Of a stretch of DNA of 64,000 nt, positions 23,523-36,329 are shown one piece after another. How positions within the stretch are numbered: position 1 is the first letter of the stretch; the number at the start of each line of letters is the position of its first letter. The notes under the pieces are model-generated. The model saw only the letters and a program-made list of their open reading frames with translations, was not told the origin of the DNA and searched no databases. This stretch comes from Pseudisothecium myosuroides (Eukaryota; Streptophyta; Bryopsida; Hypnales; Lembophyllaceae): assembly GCA_951799445.1 (NCBI GenBank), contig OX637294.1, forward strand, positions 20,857,452 through 20,921,451, given 5' to 3'. Position numbers and translations under genes: made by a program.

Positions 23523-26500
23523 ATGGCAGCTAGGGCAGCCATGGACGCAGCTCGACTTGTTGCAGTCATGGTTCGCGTACACGGTCCTGTAAGTGCCCTG
23601 CACACTCAGCTGGTTTTGATCATAAGAGTACTTAACCTTGTCAGATTGGAAATGTCTGATTCCTTGGGATCTGCATGCCACCTAACTCCTTTAGAATCGG
23701 AGCATTTTATAGGTACGAAATGATTATTGGTTTTGAAATGTAAGTGTGGTCGCTGAAGTTTGGAATCTACGTACAGGTCGGATTTCTTCTGTGGGGGTAA
23801 TCGTTGATAACTGTGAACAATTTTCAATTTTTGAAGTAATTTTTGTTGTATTGTACCTTCAGGATCCGAAGGGACGGAAAATGCGTCGGCATGCTTTCTT
23901 CCATTCCGAGTATGTTGTTTCTCTTTTTTCCCTTTTAGAGGAAATAATCTAAAAGTCCTTAATGCATTTTGTATTTTGTGATCAACTAAAAGTGTTGCAA
24001 GTAGTGTATGGCTGTAGACGTTTAGATTCTTCACAGTTCGCAGTATGTTAGCATCGATTGTACGTGAATTACGGTAGGCTGATGTTCGGAGGCTCTTGGC
24101 AGGGCTGGGGACACTACCTTGTCTGCATCGGGCTTCCTGGTTCCTTGTGTCATGAACATGGAACAATCAGGAAGTCCTGCTCCGGGTCAGGCGGACCTGT
24201 ATGAGACAACAACTTCACCTGAGCCCTCGGTGGTTGTCATCACATGTGCATCCATTGTGGAGCCATTTCTTGCTCCTAAATCACATGGAATATCATCGCA
24301 AGAGGTATTAACCTTTCTGATGCAGCTGATTTGCACTTTTTTTTGCTATGGAGTATATTGTCATTGTGTCAGAGTTACAATTTGAACCCTTGATAGATTT
24401 CTTACACTTGTACGCCTGATGCTGTTGTTGCGTGTTTCCCTCTGATGATGCAGGATTTTCCAAAATTGATTCGTGGGGCAGAGGTGGACATCCTGGTGGA
24501 GGTCTGTTTTTGTTAATGTGATTGTCTACTCAACGTCTTTCATTGCTGTGTTTATGATACAGTAGAACCTCTCTTAGTGCATACTCTGTTAGTGCATAAT
24601 ATGCACTAAGAGAGATTGTACTTTGAAGCCTTTATTGCTCAACAGTGCTTAGAGGCCTTGTAGTTAGAAGCCATGTGGTTGGAGGCCCTGTAGTTAGAAG
24701 CCACGTTAGGTAGTGAACAGTACCGAACCTCTCCAAATGCATAAACCTCTCTTAGTGCATAGTCCCAACACTATGCACTAAGAGAGGTTCTACTGTATAG
24801 TTCTTTGATATGTTCCTGTGTTTATTTATTTATCATTATTTTTGGCATTCTCATGAGTAAATATTTATTTTACAGTCCTGCCTTTTTAGGGGTAATCGAG
24901 TGGCCTGTCGTTTTGTGTAGAGAATTTATTAAGTATTTTGATTACAGGTGCCCGACATTTCTGAGACTGGTTTGGGCTCTTCAGGAGAGCACTCCGTTTG
25001 CTGGCTTCCGGGTCAGCTTCTGACTGTGGTATGTTTTTCTGCCCAATAGAAGGAATCTGCTTCCATTTGATAATTTCCCGTTCGTAGTTTGAGACATTTT
25101 CAGAAGAAATGCGAAACATCTGTGAAGTTAAATGTTGCCAGGAATAAGTTCTAGATCTTGCATCAATACATCATTATATGTTCTGTTAGACTGTTGAAAC
25201 TAGTCTGTATATTTTCCCTAGTTTAGTTTAAAGTATGATTGTTGGACAAATTTGTATCAGCAGTTAAAAATTGATGTATCCTTCTTATACAGTAAATTAG
25301 TATCAGGTGCCTCATTTGAGTAAGATTCTATAATGTTTCTTTGAACGAATGTATATTGGGTGAAACAGGTTGATGTGCCAGCAGCTGGAGCGGCTCTCCA
25401 GGATTTGCTGGATGTGCATGGTGGTAGTGTGAAAGGTGTATGGGAGGTGGGCTGGGCCCTAGCCCCTGTGGAGGATAATGCTCAGCAACTTCATAGTCTT
25501 CTTACTTCAGAGGTTTTGAAAGATTCGCATCTTCAGGTCAGAAAACTACCAGTTGTGCTATGTAGAATAGGATATGAGATCTCTATGCTGAACTTAGACA
25601 CTCTGGAAATGAGAAGTTATCGTTTGCGACTGCATCTCTTGCATCACGTGGAAGGCAACACCAGAGTGGTTTGTGGAATATCAATCAACTAGTAATACAA
25701 ATTGTTGTTGTTTGTCATACTTGATTTTATAATGGGAAGCTTTCTTCCAATGACTAGAAGTATGTTTGGTTGACCGTGCTGCTTTGGTTTACCCATGCAG
25801 GAGGATTTGGCTTCGCAACGTGGTCAAAGTGGGGACAATAAGTCTGTAGCTCATGCCGTCGCTGGTGTGAGTAGGTTGGGAATGGCTGCTGCTGCGGCAA
25901 CAAAAATCGCAATTCTTAGCGTGGGTTCACATTTCGACAACACTGCACTAAATACCTGTCTCAAGAAGCTTCAGCAAATTAGTGGTCTTTCTAAGGTGAG
26001 TTTTATTGTGGTATGATATACCCTTCCCGTTGGAGATAATGCTAATTTGAGTGTCAATGAGTTCAAGCCGAAAAAGCAGTGTTTGTTTTCCTGTAAATCA
26101 AAAGTTCGAAGAATGTTAGAGTTGATGAACATTGTAATTGCAGATGCCCAATGGTCATGTATTAGCAGAACCAAAGAAGCGGGGCGATTCTCTAATCGCT
26201 GTTGGCTCTCCTTTTGGAGCATTGTCTCCTGTGCACTTTCAAAACAGGTAAGAGTCGATGTAATCATCCCCCACACACGTGCAGTCTGTTTTTATGTTGT
26301 TTGATAGGTAAAGCTGATCCATAAGCTTTCTTAACGCTCTGAGCTACTACTGGACATACGTGGTTTTGCAGCATGTAGGTGCGAGTCGTGCGTCATATGA
26401 ATGGGGTCAGGGGATTGGAGGTGGCTCTTTGTTCAAGGTTTTTATATTGCTTATGAATGTTTGGTGGTTTGGGCGAACAGCATATCTGTTGGCATTGTGT

Positions 26501-29500
26501 CCAATTTGTGGCCTCCAACAAGAGGCCCTCCTTCTCTGTTGATGGCAGATGTGCGATGCCTTCCTGGTGAGTGTAGTTTTGCATACTACATCTGTATGCT
26601 TACTTTGTGCTTTGCAATAAATTAAGTAAATGTCTATGTGCAGATTATTGATCATGAAATACCTCTTAATTTGTATTTCAGGGATGGAAGGGGGTCCAGT
26701 GTTTGATGAGCAAGGGAATCTTGTGGGCATGCTAACTCGACCGTTGCGACAGCGGGGTGGTGCTGCTGAAGTGCAGGTACTGTTACCTGAAATAATGGAA
26801 GTCAAATAATTTAGTTTTCTGTTCAAGTTTTCGAATTTTTTATTGCAAATTTATATAATGTAATTAATCTTTGGAATGTTTTTTTTACCTGTTTATTATC
26901 TCCGTTCTCAGTGCTTTCTTTTTGCCCCTTCGGGACTGAAATTGAAACATTCCCAAAGAAATATGACTATGGTATTGTCACCAAATCAAGCCAGTAAATG
27001 ATCATGTAATCATAATTTTATCAAGTGAAGTGAATAGGTTCTTGATTCACTTGTAGAACCGATGAGACGAAAAATCGTTTTACTGAATTTGAAACTCATT
27101 ACATTCCTGTCTTTTTGATCAAATATAACATCACATGCAGCTGGTGATGACAACGGATGTTCTATTACCTGTTCTTCAACGTGTTGGAATCACGGTTGGT
27201 GTTCCGTGCGCAAGGAAGTTACTGGATGCCGTACCACAATCAGCGGCTTCAGTCATGCTCACTGAAAAGGCTACACTTCAACAGCAACCTTGTCGACCTG
27301 GGGGCATCGAAAGTCAACCCACTTATCAGACTGTGCAGTATGTCCCATCCGCTGTGGAGCATGCAGTGAAGTCAGTGGTTCTCATTACTATTGGAGACGG
27401 GGCTTGGGCTTCAGGCATTATTTTGAGCAAGAAGGGGCTTATACTCACCAATGCCCATCTGCTTGAACCGTGGCGATTTGGTAGAACCAGGATTGCTCCA
27501 TTGCCTGTGAACGGAAGCATACCACCTGACAACGGCTCTGGTGAGTCTCCGGAGGATAGACAGGTGAAATATTCGCAGGGACCAGAAACGTCGAAGAGAG
27601 TGATGACATCTGGGGTGAGCTCTTCTCCATTTGATGTGTCTCAAAAAAATTATCAGCGCATCAGAGTTCGTTTGGATCATCACCAGCCACGGTCATGGCA
27701 TGCAGCCCGACCTGTGTATGTTTCCCAAGGACCTCTTGACATAGCACTCTTGCAGCTTGAATCTCCACCTCTTGGTCTGTGTCCAATCACTCCTGAGGAA
27801 GAATGTCCTTGTCCAGGCTCTGTAGCTGTGGTTTTGGGTCATGGATTGTTCGGACCACGCTCAGGTAACAGACTCGACCCTTTGTGACATTTACTGTAGC
27901 AAAGTAAAGTTTTGTGACACTTAAGCCAATTCTATTCCATGGATTTTTTCTGTGATTTGCCTGTAGGAAATCCTCTCGAACTTCCCTCCGAGCGGCATGT
28001 ATTTACGTTTTTTTAGATATCAATCTTTGAACATACAATGAAATTTTTTGTAGAGATTTGGTTGTCTAATAAAGTCGGAATTCTAGGAGCTTTCATTTTT
28101 TTTTCTGTGGCCTAATAAATTTCTTTCGGGGTTTTGAATTATGTCATGTTTGTGTAACCTTACAACTCTAGTGTTAATCATTGAATTAGATATTCCTATT
28201 ATGTACGGATCTTTTACTAGTTTTCTCAAGGGTGCAACCTCTGGTCTGGTGCAGAGTTGTGCCCATCCGTGAGTGCAGGGGTTGTTGCTAGAGTTGTAAA
28301 GGAAGGCAGTAGTCCATTCTTCACCGGATTAGGAGGTAGGATGGAAGGAAAGGCTTCCAAAGCTGCTATGATTCAGACCACAGCTGCCGTGCATCCAGGC
28401 GGCAGTGGAGGAGCTGTTGTGAATGGTGAAGGTCGCATGATAGGATTGGTGACAAGGTAGACATGTTGAACATTTTCTTTGGGAGTTTAAGGTAGAGGAG
28501 CCATTTGAATTGATAGAGTTGAAACCTGGGCCGCGGCTGCCGCGTCTTCACTGTCTTGAGCTTGCAGTTTTCTCATTTAGTGTTATGTTTCAGTAAGTGG
28601 TTTTTGAGTTTTATCCATATTGCATCTTCGACTTGTTTTTGGACATAAAATATTGATGATTGTGGTCTTGACAGTAATGCAAGGCACAGTGGAGGAACCG
28701 TCATTCCTTTCCTCAATTTCAGTGTTCCTTATGCAGCATTGCTACCTGTGTTTGAGTTCGCGTCTGGGGGTAAGTTACGAAGTGTGAAATATGAAATCTT
28801 TCTTTATTTCCCTGTCTTTCTCCCTTTTCCCTTGGACATGATTGTGCTGTCTGCCAGCTTGAGCGTTCTCAAGGCTGTTAGTTGTATGTTGGAAGTTCGC
28901 TACTGCTGGTTTTTGTTTTGGTACTTTATTCATGTACGATTCTATTGTTGTACTCGATCCATACTTCAATAATACCAATACAGTGCGGTACTCCACTGTT
29001 GCTGGTACTATTTTTTATTTTTGTTTTATGTCCGTTTTTCTTCAGTGGTTTCCTTTGTATCGGCTTAGTTTAACTCTACCTAGTAAGTATCGACGGTCTC
29101 GTCTATTTCATGACGTGTGGCTTGAGCTTATCATGTGTTGGTCTGATCACGTTCTCTATAATTCAAAGTAGTGCTGATCTCAACGTCTGTTTCTTCCGCC
29201 TGCAGCTGAATCCGATTGGAGCCGATTGGAGGAGCTTGACAAACCTAATGAACAACTAGCTGTTGTATGGGCACTGGTTCCTCCTAATCCCCCACGCCCG
29301 TCTCCTCTACGACTCCCATCCATTCCTGGTTCCCAGGAAATGGATTCTGAGCAAGGTCGTCAGAAAGGCTCGCGTTTTGCGGAGTTCATGAAAGAGAAAG
29401 GAGGACGTGCCTGGAATCTGCCAGAGTCATTGCCACCCATCGCTTCTTCTCACCTAACCTCTCTACATCACTACCCTGAACCCAGTTATGCTGCTCGAAC

Positions 29501-29525
29501 TTATCCAGTTCACAGTCGGCTCTGA
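23523..29525 (+). CDS. DEG15: Peroxisomal Deg15 / glyoxysomal processing protease, 14 exons
   Basis: Coding exons joined by eye at GT-AG borders with consistent phase: 23523-23588, 23863-23909, 24103-24304, 24454-24501, 24948-25028, 25369-25536, 25801-25995, 26144-26247, 26481-26566, 26682-26776, 27141-27864, 28255-28456, 28675-28769, 29206-29525, giving 810 residues. The C-terminal trypsin-like domain shows the triad His470 (LTNAHLLEP), Asp564 (LDIALLQLE) and Ser656 (HPGGSGGAV). The N-terminal half keeps the fold motif VRCLPGMEGGPVF (about 328-340) without a serine nucleophile, as in the plant family. The last residues are SRL, a type 1 peroxisome signal. Known family role: removal of PTS2 presequences from imported peroxisomal enzymes. 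The start is chosen because AVMVRVHGPDPKG aligns with the N-terminus of plant Deg15; Met7 is an alternative. The protein is longer than the Arabidopsis one (about 700 residues), mostly in linkers and the tail. Confidence 0.93.
24560..24795. mobile_element. Pogo/mariner-type MITE in DEG15 intron 4
   Basis: Terminal inverted repeats CAGTAGAACCTCTCTTAGTG / CACTAAGAGAGGTTCTACTG bound 236 bp and are flanked by the TA dinucleotide (24558-24559, 24796-24797). It lies wholly inside the intron between exons 4 and 5. Internal repeats of the TAGTGCATA word suggest sub-terminal duplications. A relative is at 50653-50858. The TA target and CAGT..GAACC ends fit Tc1/mariner/pogo MITEs. Confidence 0.85.
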
Positions 29526-32500
29526 ACTGATGCTACAGCGTATTGTCGGAAGTAATGGGTGGTCTATGTCGGAGCCGTTCTGTGAGACGTTAGGTTGTCT
29601 GCTTCTGCAGCTTGTGAACAAGCGAGTTCTAGAGTGCATTGACTTCAAGAGTGCTACATGCTTTTATGTCGATCTCTGGATTAATACAGTGCAGTGGCTA
29701 TATCACAGATGTGGCCACGTCACGTGATTGATACCACTGCAACTGGTCCTCTGCCTACAGTGTTGTGGGTCCCGAATAATACTCAGGAGCAGGGCATGTT
29801 CACTACGGCTTTAGTTTTGTTGCGTGGCTTCTAAGATGGTAATTTCAAAGAGCTGATATCAGTTCTCTTTTCTCGTGAGTGACAAATGATCACGTCTGTT
29901 GACTAAACAAAGCTGCGGTTTGGACTTCGCCGCAGACCTGCAATTCTTGCAGATTGTTTGCTTGTGGTTGCGTTTGAGCCACTCCACGCTTTATGTGGTA
30001 GAGGATCTGCAGCTAATTCCTACCCTTACCCAACCCCTCAACCTGTGAGGACGCCAAGGATTAAAAGTTTCTGATGAATGACGTTCAGTGAAACTATCGA
30101 AATACAGAATGCACCTGCTCATCTAGGAATTTGACAATTTTGGATGCTACCTTGTTGATAGGGTTGTGGCTTTCCATGGTGAACCCCTCAAGGATTGGGG
30201 GGAAGCATAGCTCTTGTTTTTTTTATTAGCTCTTGTAACAAGCATGATTCCTCATTTGTGTGATAATTTTGATGATTGTCACCATTGAAATGAGAGAAGA
30301 CTTATGTAGCATTCTTATGAAAAAAAGATTGATGTTATTGCACAATTTTTTGAAAAAATGCCATTGTTGATAAGATAGTTGAAAGATATTTTGTTAGGTG
30401 GTATTGTATATATGCTAAAATTGGAATGTTGAAATTGAAATGCTCAGAAGTGTTCCAAAAACTCTTGATGGATACATATCATTATGATTTTAATGTGTAA
30501 TATTTTTTTAGATCATTTTGAGGTGTGGAAAAAAAGATAAGAGGATTTAGTTGAAAAAATTGTTCAGGGTTTCTTTGCTCACAAATTTATTAGTGACGTT
30601 TGCATTTTGAATTTTTTTTACAAATGTAGTTGTAAAAGCCACATAGTGGCCTTGTGGTTCTCTAGGGGTTAATCTTGGAAAGACACCACCTTGGTGATAG
30701 GTATTCATTCAAATATGATTCAATTTTTAAACCAATAGGTGCATTATTTGTTTCTACAATAATAGAGAAATCATCCATTGGACACTTTGTGTGTCTTTAG
30801 CATTGTTTCATGATTAATGTGTGATGAATCTTGCCAAATCTAAATGTGCTATAGAATATAATAATTGACTTCTACTTTTTTGAAGTTTGCATTAGTAGAA
30901 GAGATTTCAAACTTGAATTTTATAAATTATGTATATGGTCAAATTAAAAAAATTATTTTTAGATATTTGATAAATCAATTTAAAAATATTTAATCATAAT
31001 TACATTTTATATTTTTTGGCACTTGAATTTTAGTATGATAGGATAAATCTATGAGTTGTCAACATGTCATCGGAAACACCAATTTTTTAGTTATTTGTAT
31101 TCAAATCATTATAATGTCTTGTATATTGCAAATTTTTTAATAAAGGAAAGTTTTGGGACACTGGTTGAGTTATGTTTTAATATTATGTACAATATATATT
31201 TCTAAATTTTTTTAATACTTTTTGTGCAAGGTAAAGTTTCTTGATGCATTCAACAATCATGTCCATCACCAATTCCAAAAAGCTGCTAATTAAACAAATG
31301 ATTTTGAAGAGAATGAATGCTACAACATTAGTCCCGAAAGTTCTAAGACTATATTTTACTAAAATCATTCCTAAATTGTCATTTCTAGTGCAAAGTATAA
31401 ATATAAAAAAATTATTATTTTTGCATATCCAACTATAGGATCTTGCCATTGAACAAATGTGGAAATGTTTGAAAGAATTTAAAAAAAAATGAATCACATA
31501 GATTGCAATTTAGCATATAATGTGAAATGAAACCTTTCTTTTTCACCTTTCTATACTAAATTATTAAAACTTTGAATCTTTTTAAGACAAAATTTTTACA
31601 CAACATATTTTGATTGAAAATTATTAATGTTGGAGAATTGAATTGAGAATTTGGTGAAAAGAATTCAAAGAACAAAACTTGATTTGATTCTTCTACCGCA
31701 TTAGATGAACATTGTGGCCTGTGCTCGGCTGTGGGTTTTGGGGACAAGTTTTGGAAGATGGGCACTTTCCATTGCCTCTTTTCCCCATGATTTCATTGTG
31801 CCTTGTTGCCAATAATTTTGAATCAAATTTGGTGGGAATGCTCCATGGCAGGAATGGTGCCAAGACGCAAAGTCATTCTTTGCTCTCTCTTCATTCTCAC
31901 ATTGTCTACTCACTACCTATCCTTCTACATGATCACTGGTCACAACTCACTTACGGTTTGGTTCTTTCTCTTAGCGATGAAGCACAAGAGTTCTATAGAA
32001 TTGATTTTAATTAATAGCAATACATTTTTGCCAACAAAAATTGATATTGGCTCTTAGATTGCACTGCGGCCCAACAGAAATGGTGAGCATACAAGAGTTG
32101 CTCAAAAACACAAGGAGGTAGGTGGGTACAAAGTAAAGATTTTAAAATTCCTTATGAAGGAGGGTTCAAGAAGTATCATCAAGGTTCTTGTGCAGCACGC
32201 ATACACGCATCGTCAATTCCAATTGGAGCCTAGGATTCATCACGAAGCTTGCAACTGTATATTCGATCTCTCACTTCTTTATCGAGAAATGTTTGAAAGA
32301 TTCAATTGTTCAAGTGATGTACAATGTTGTGCTTTATGTGAGAAACGTTGGTCTTGTTCTATCAAGAAGTTTTAATTTAGGGTTTTAGAGTTTATGACCA
32401 TGTTTCATCAAGAAACACCTCAAAATATTCAATTCTAGTGCAAAGGAGCTACAATGAAAACAAATTGCTTTATTTTTTTAATATTTAGCCATAGGATCTT

Positions 32501-33026
32501 GCATTCTACTTGTATGAAAATGTATAGAAAATAATTCATATTCTTTTACCATGTAGATTGTAAGATATCAATGTTCACAATGAAAGGAAAAGATTTTTTT
32601 TAAGTGTCTAATTATTATTGAAGATTAAATTAAGATCTTATACAAATTAAAAAAAAGTGTCTTTACATTTGAGGGTTCACACAATTTCAACCTATATGGT
32701 AAATGGTGTTGATTTTGCAATATGTTTGTCTTTCAAAGTTAGAATAAAATTAGAACAACTTTAAAATATAAAATTTTCTATTAATGAATATAATGAATAA
32801 AACATTTTCAATATGTATTAAAATCCTAAAAGTAGTTTTGCATAAAAAGTGCTCAAAACTCGAAATAGATTGCGTAGTCATCTAGGGCCAATTTGAGAAA
32901 ACTTTGCATATAATTTTATTAAGCTACAAATTCATTTCAATTATACACCAAAAAAATTAATGGAATTCAAGAATTCTTCTACAACTTCCATTTACAATCC
33001 TCCAACAAGAATTAACTTTAATTTAA
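29526..33026. other. DEG15 3' flank, then unassigned AT-rich DNA
   Basis: The first 600-800 bp keep gene-like composition and probably contain the 3' untranslated region; no single polyadenylation site can be fixed. From about 30300 on it is AT-rich with no gene. A piece resembling the left part of the TTAA family begins near 31328 (AGTCCCGAAAGTTCTAAGAC), and another possible piece lies around 32430-32540. Open frames at 31712-32057 and 32154-32388 have no recognisable content. Confidence 0.4.
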
Positions 33027-33926
33027 TCCCTAAAGAACCAACATGCTATTTAGAGGCCCAAAATTGCTTCAAAATCTTCATCTCCAAAGCAATGTCAAAA
33101 TTTTCATCAATATTTATTTTTTAACAAATCAAACCATAGAATCCTTTGATTAACCTGTTCAAGTATATTGTCCCAAAAATTTTAAGTGAAAATCCCCACC
33201 AATTGCAAGTTTGATGTGCCTTAACTTCAAAATGTAGGCTTTTCTAGCCCTTTCAAAAGGTGAGGTTTTGCCTTTCAACATTTATAGGAAAAACAGAGGT
33301 CCTATAACTTGTGCATTTAGTTAATAAATTTGAAAATGGATTGAGAATACATATAAAATAATTTACCCAAAAAAACTTTCATATTCATTTTAAAAAAAAT
33401 TGTAAAGTAGAAGGTGCTATTGCATGAAAGATAAAACTAATATGCTAATAACTTTTGGAAGAATTTGAGAATTGTTAATTGCAATGGTGAGAATGTTCTA
33501 GTAAGAAATTAATATCCTTTATTTTTATTTTTATTTGAAAATTTTCAAAATTGAGAGAAAAAGACGACTTTATATGTTTTTTCTACCTTCATTGCCCGCA
33601 AAGTAAAACTCTTTGTAACTTTTACCTTATTATTTGGAATTGAATGGTACAAATGTTTTGAGGAAGTATCAATCCATAAAATTCCAAATTTATTTTTATT
33701 TTTTTAGAATATAATTTTTGTTGCTTGATTTGACATTGAATAAAAAAAACTTATAATTTTTGCTATATTTATCAGAATGATATGAAACAAAGCCTTCACA
33801 CGGAGACTAATTATGATGAGTAGCATCCATCCTTAAAACTTCATGCACAAATTCCAAATTATGAAGTCAATAGAAGCTGCCTAAGTTCTCAAAAAGCCCA
33901 AAGTGGTCTCCTTCGTTTTTTAGAGG
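33027..33926. mobile_element. TTAA-type piggyBac-like element
   Basis: Begins TCCCTAAAGAACCAAC after TTAA (33023-33026) and ends TCCTTCGTTTTTTAGAGG before TTAA (33927-33930). The ends are mutually inverted with a few mismatches. No transposase. Confidence 0.55.
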
Positions 33927-33930
33927 TTAA

Positions 33931-34571
33931 TTGGAGAACGGATTATGCTAGCATTAATAGTTGATATATAGAGACTGAATATCACTTTGATTCAAAAGGA
34001 TTATGCAACAATAATGACAATCTATTGAAAATTGTCAATACTAATATACAATTGATGATAATAAGAACATTCACTCCAGTCTTGAAATTCCATAGAAAAC
34101 TATGTTAGAAATAGTATAGACAATAGAAGGTTTCATTTTAATTTTTCAAAACACTAAAAGTGTGACATCGGAAGCAACAGCGGTGGTGAAGTATCAAAGA
34201 CACTTTAAGTTTTTATCAGAACAGAACCTTTTTCACACCTTTAACAAAACCATAAAACTGTCAGATTTTTGGGGTGACAACCGTTGCAAACACTGAATGT
34301 CACAAATTTATTGCTCTCAGATTTGCTCTAACAAATTTATTGCTCTAAGCAAACATACGACCATCTTGCTTTAGATTTTCAGCACCAGCTCAAAACGTTT
34401 TGCACTCTTGTAATGCATCAATCAACCGAATGCGTAATTCTTAAGTAATATTATCAATATCAATAATGCAAGATGCTATTGGAACCTTCATCTGGATAAA
34501 GCACTCCATTCAGCGTGAGTCATATTTCAACTTCAATAGTAGTTTCAGAAATTGGGAGTCAGAACTAAAGG
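33931..34571. other. Unassigned DNA before the duplication
   Basis: Nothing recognised. The left breakpoint of the 12-kb tandem duplication lies at its right edge. Confidence 0.45.
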
Positions 34572-35336
34572 CTCAACTCGATTGATTCTTCAATATTGAT
34601 TCTACAACACGGCCCACCATTGCACCACATTAGACATCGACTCAGTTGGTGATCGGAAGTACTTGCTTCAGATTGAGACTGTTCAATGCTTGGAAATAAG
34701 TGCTGGGAGATGCCGAAATGGACATGAGGATCGCCAATAATCATCTTAATTGCTCAACAATTAGCAACTATTTTCCTAAGAATGTGCCTCCTCGTGCAGG
34801 TATATCGATACACTCTGCTGTAATATCACTTGTGGGATGTATGACGGCTAGTACAATTCCTAGGAGGAAAACTAGGTCAGAAACAGGGGATACTTCCATC
34901 CCAAATCCCCTGTTTTCTCCCTTTCTTTGTCAAGGAAATATATGTAGCACATCTCGTCACTGGGAGATCATCGAGGAAAATGCATGCTGATGTATTCTCA
35001 CACACGGGATTGCAAATTTCCAACCTTCTTGTGAGTCGACGTTGCGTTATTCAGATTGCAGAGAACAAGCAGCGTGCAAGCCACGGGACCAAACCGTGTG
35101 GAAGACCAAAAATGTAACACATGCAGAAAGTTCAATTGGATCGAATGGATCGGTTTTATTAGAACAAGACGACCGTCCAATGCGCGCACAGGACGTCAAT
35201 GTACAAACTCATGAACACCGAACTCGCTATGAGCCTCAGAAACCTAAAGTACACCAACGCTTGGCACCAGGAATCGGGCCCTAGATCTACCTCAGAGCGC
35301 ATGATCGAAAGCGAAGAGGGCACCCAGCTGGACACT

Positions 35337-35876
35337 TCAGGGTCCACCCTTCTCCTGCGTCGTCTCGCTCTTCACTGTCGTAGGAGACGCCTCACCCACA
35401 TCGCTTCCCACTGCAGGCGGCCATTTGGGTGGCCATCCGGAGCAATTAACGCCGATGCGGCGGTTGATGATGTCACACGGCGGCAGATGGCGCTTGGATG
35501 CGTCGTAACATTTCCACGAATCAGTGTCGCCAGAGCTTTGACTACACGGCGGAAGGTCGATGGCGATATGTCGTTCCAGGAGCGGCCTCGTCTTGCTCTT
35601 GAAGGTTGTCGGAGATGTTGCTCCCGCACGGCTCACTGGCGGCCATCCCGAGCAGTCGAACCCGATGCGCTGGTGGTGGAAGTCGCAAGGCGGAAGCGGG
35701 TGATTTGGCGGGTCGTAACAATCCCACCCAGGAATGCCTCCCGGCACGTGACTGCACAGCGGCAGCGGGTCAGGGTAGGAAAGCCGTCGCCCGGTTGCTT
35801 GGGTCCAGGGCAGTTGAAGGAACAACAAGAAAGCGAGCCCCAGCAGGGACCACATGAGCGTCGCCACCCGCTCCAT
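35337..35876 (-). CDS. Secreted two-module cysteine-rich protein, type A copy 1
   Basis: Single-exon frame of 179 residues; no known family is recognised. Residues 1-29 look like a signal peptide (hydrophobic 7-23, then TQATG before RR). Two similar modules follow, residues 38-80 and 108-150, each with four Cys in identical spacing C-x11-C-x10-C-x10-C (41, 53, 64, 75 and 111, 123, 134, 145), a W-(D/K)-C-Y-D core, LPPCD and CSGWPP. The tail is Pro/Ser/Thr/Glu-rich. The start is placed at MERVATL because the homologous Met is kept in A2 and as MVRVA(T/M)L in type B; a longer frame is open upstream. Such a protein would be exported and disulphide-bonded. A wall or apoplast, defence or signalling role is only a possibility. 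Confidence 0.7.
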   Translation of the reverse strand: MERVATLMWSLLGLAFLLFLQLPWTQATGRRLSYPDPLPLCSHVPGGIPGWDCYDPPNHPLPPCDFHHQRIGFDCSGWPPVSRAGATSPTTFKSKTRPLLERHIAIDLPPCSQSSGDTDSWKCYDASKRHLPPCDIINRRIGVNCSGWPPKWPPAVGSDVGEASPTTVKSETTQEKGGP

Positions 35877-36329
35877 GGTGATCTGCCATGCCACACACAC
35901 CCACCACGCCACCAAACTTTCCAGTCAGTGAAAGTTGAGAACGTTTCCGCAATTGCGAACAAAACGTGAAAAGCAAATAACGTGCGAAATGCATCCATAT
36001 TCTCTCACTGTATATTCACGAACTCTTAACTACCGCATATATACTTCAGCATATGTAATAACCAATTGGCAAACAGTTTAAAGCACATCTACAATTTCAT
36101 TGTAAGGCAACAATGGCTGGACGGAGGCAGTGTAGCAGATCACGGGCACCCATCTCGGGCACCCTTACAATGCAGAATGAATGCAAGTTAGAGACGAAGC
36201 ATGCTAGCTAGATTGTTTTGACTAGTTCAGGAACTGCTAAGGAACAAGATTCAATTGCTGTGCAAATGATGTGGACAATGGCATAGCAAGATGAGGCAAA
36301 ACAATGCAAAAATACTGTAGACCTAAGAG

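Noticed and set aside
26370..26480. Earlier splice acceptor for DEG15 exon 9, at about 26370
   Set aside because: Joining there gives an immediate in-frame TAG. The acceptor at 26480 restores frame and the expected SVGIVSN-like sequence.
35199..35969. 256-codon plus-strand open frame
   Set aside because: It runs antisense to the type A gene. It is arginine-rich and lacks domains, while the minus strand has a signal peptide, fixed Cys spacing and matches in the other copies. A similar antisense frame occurs at 47270-47860.
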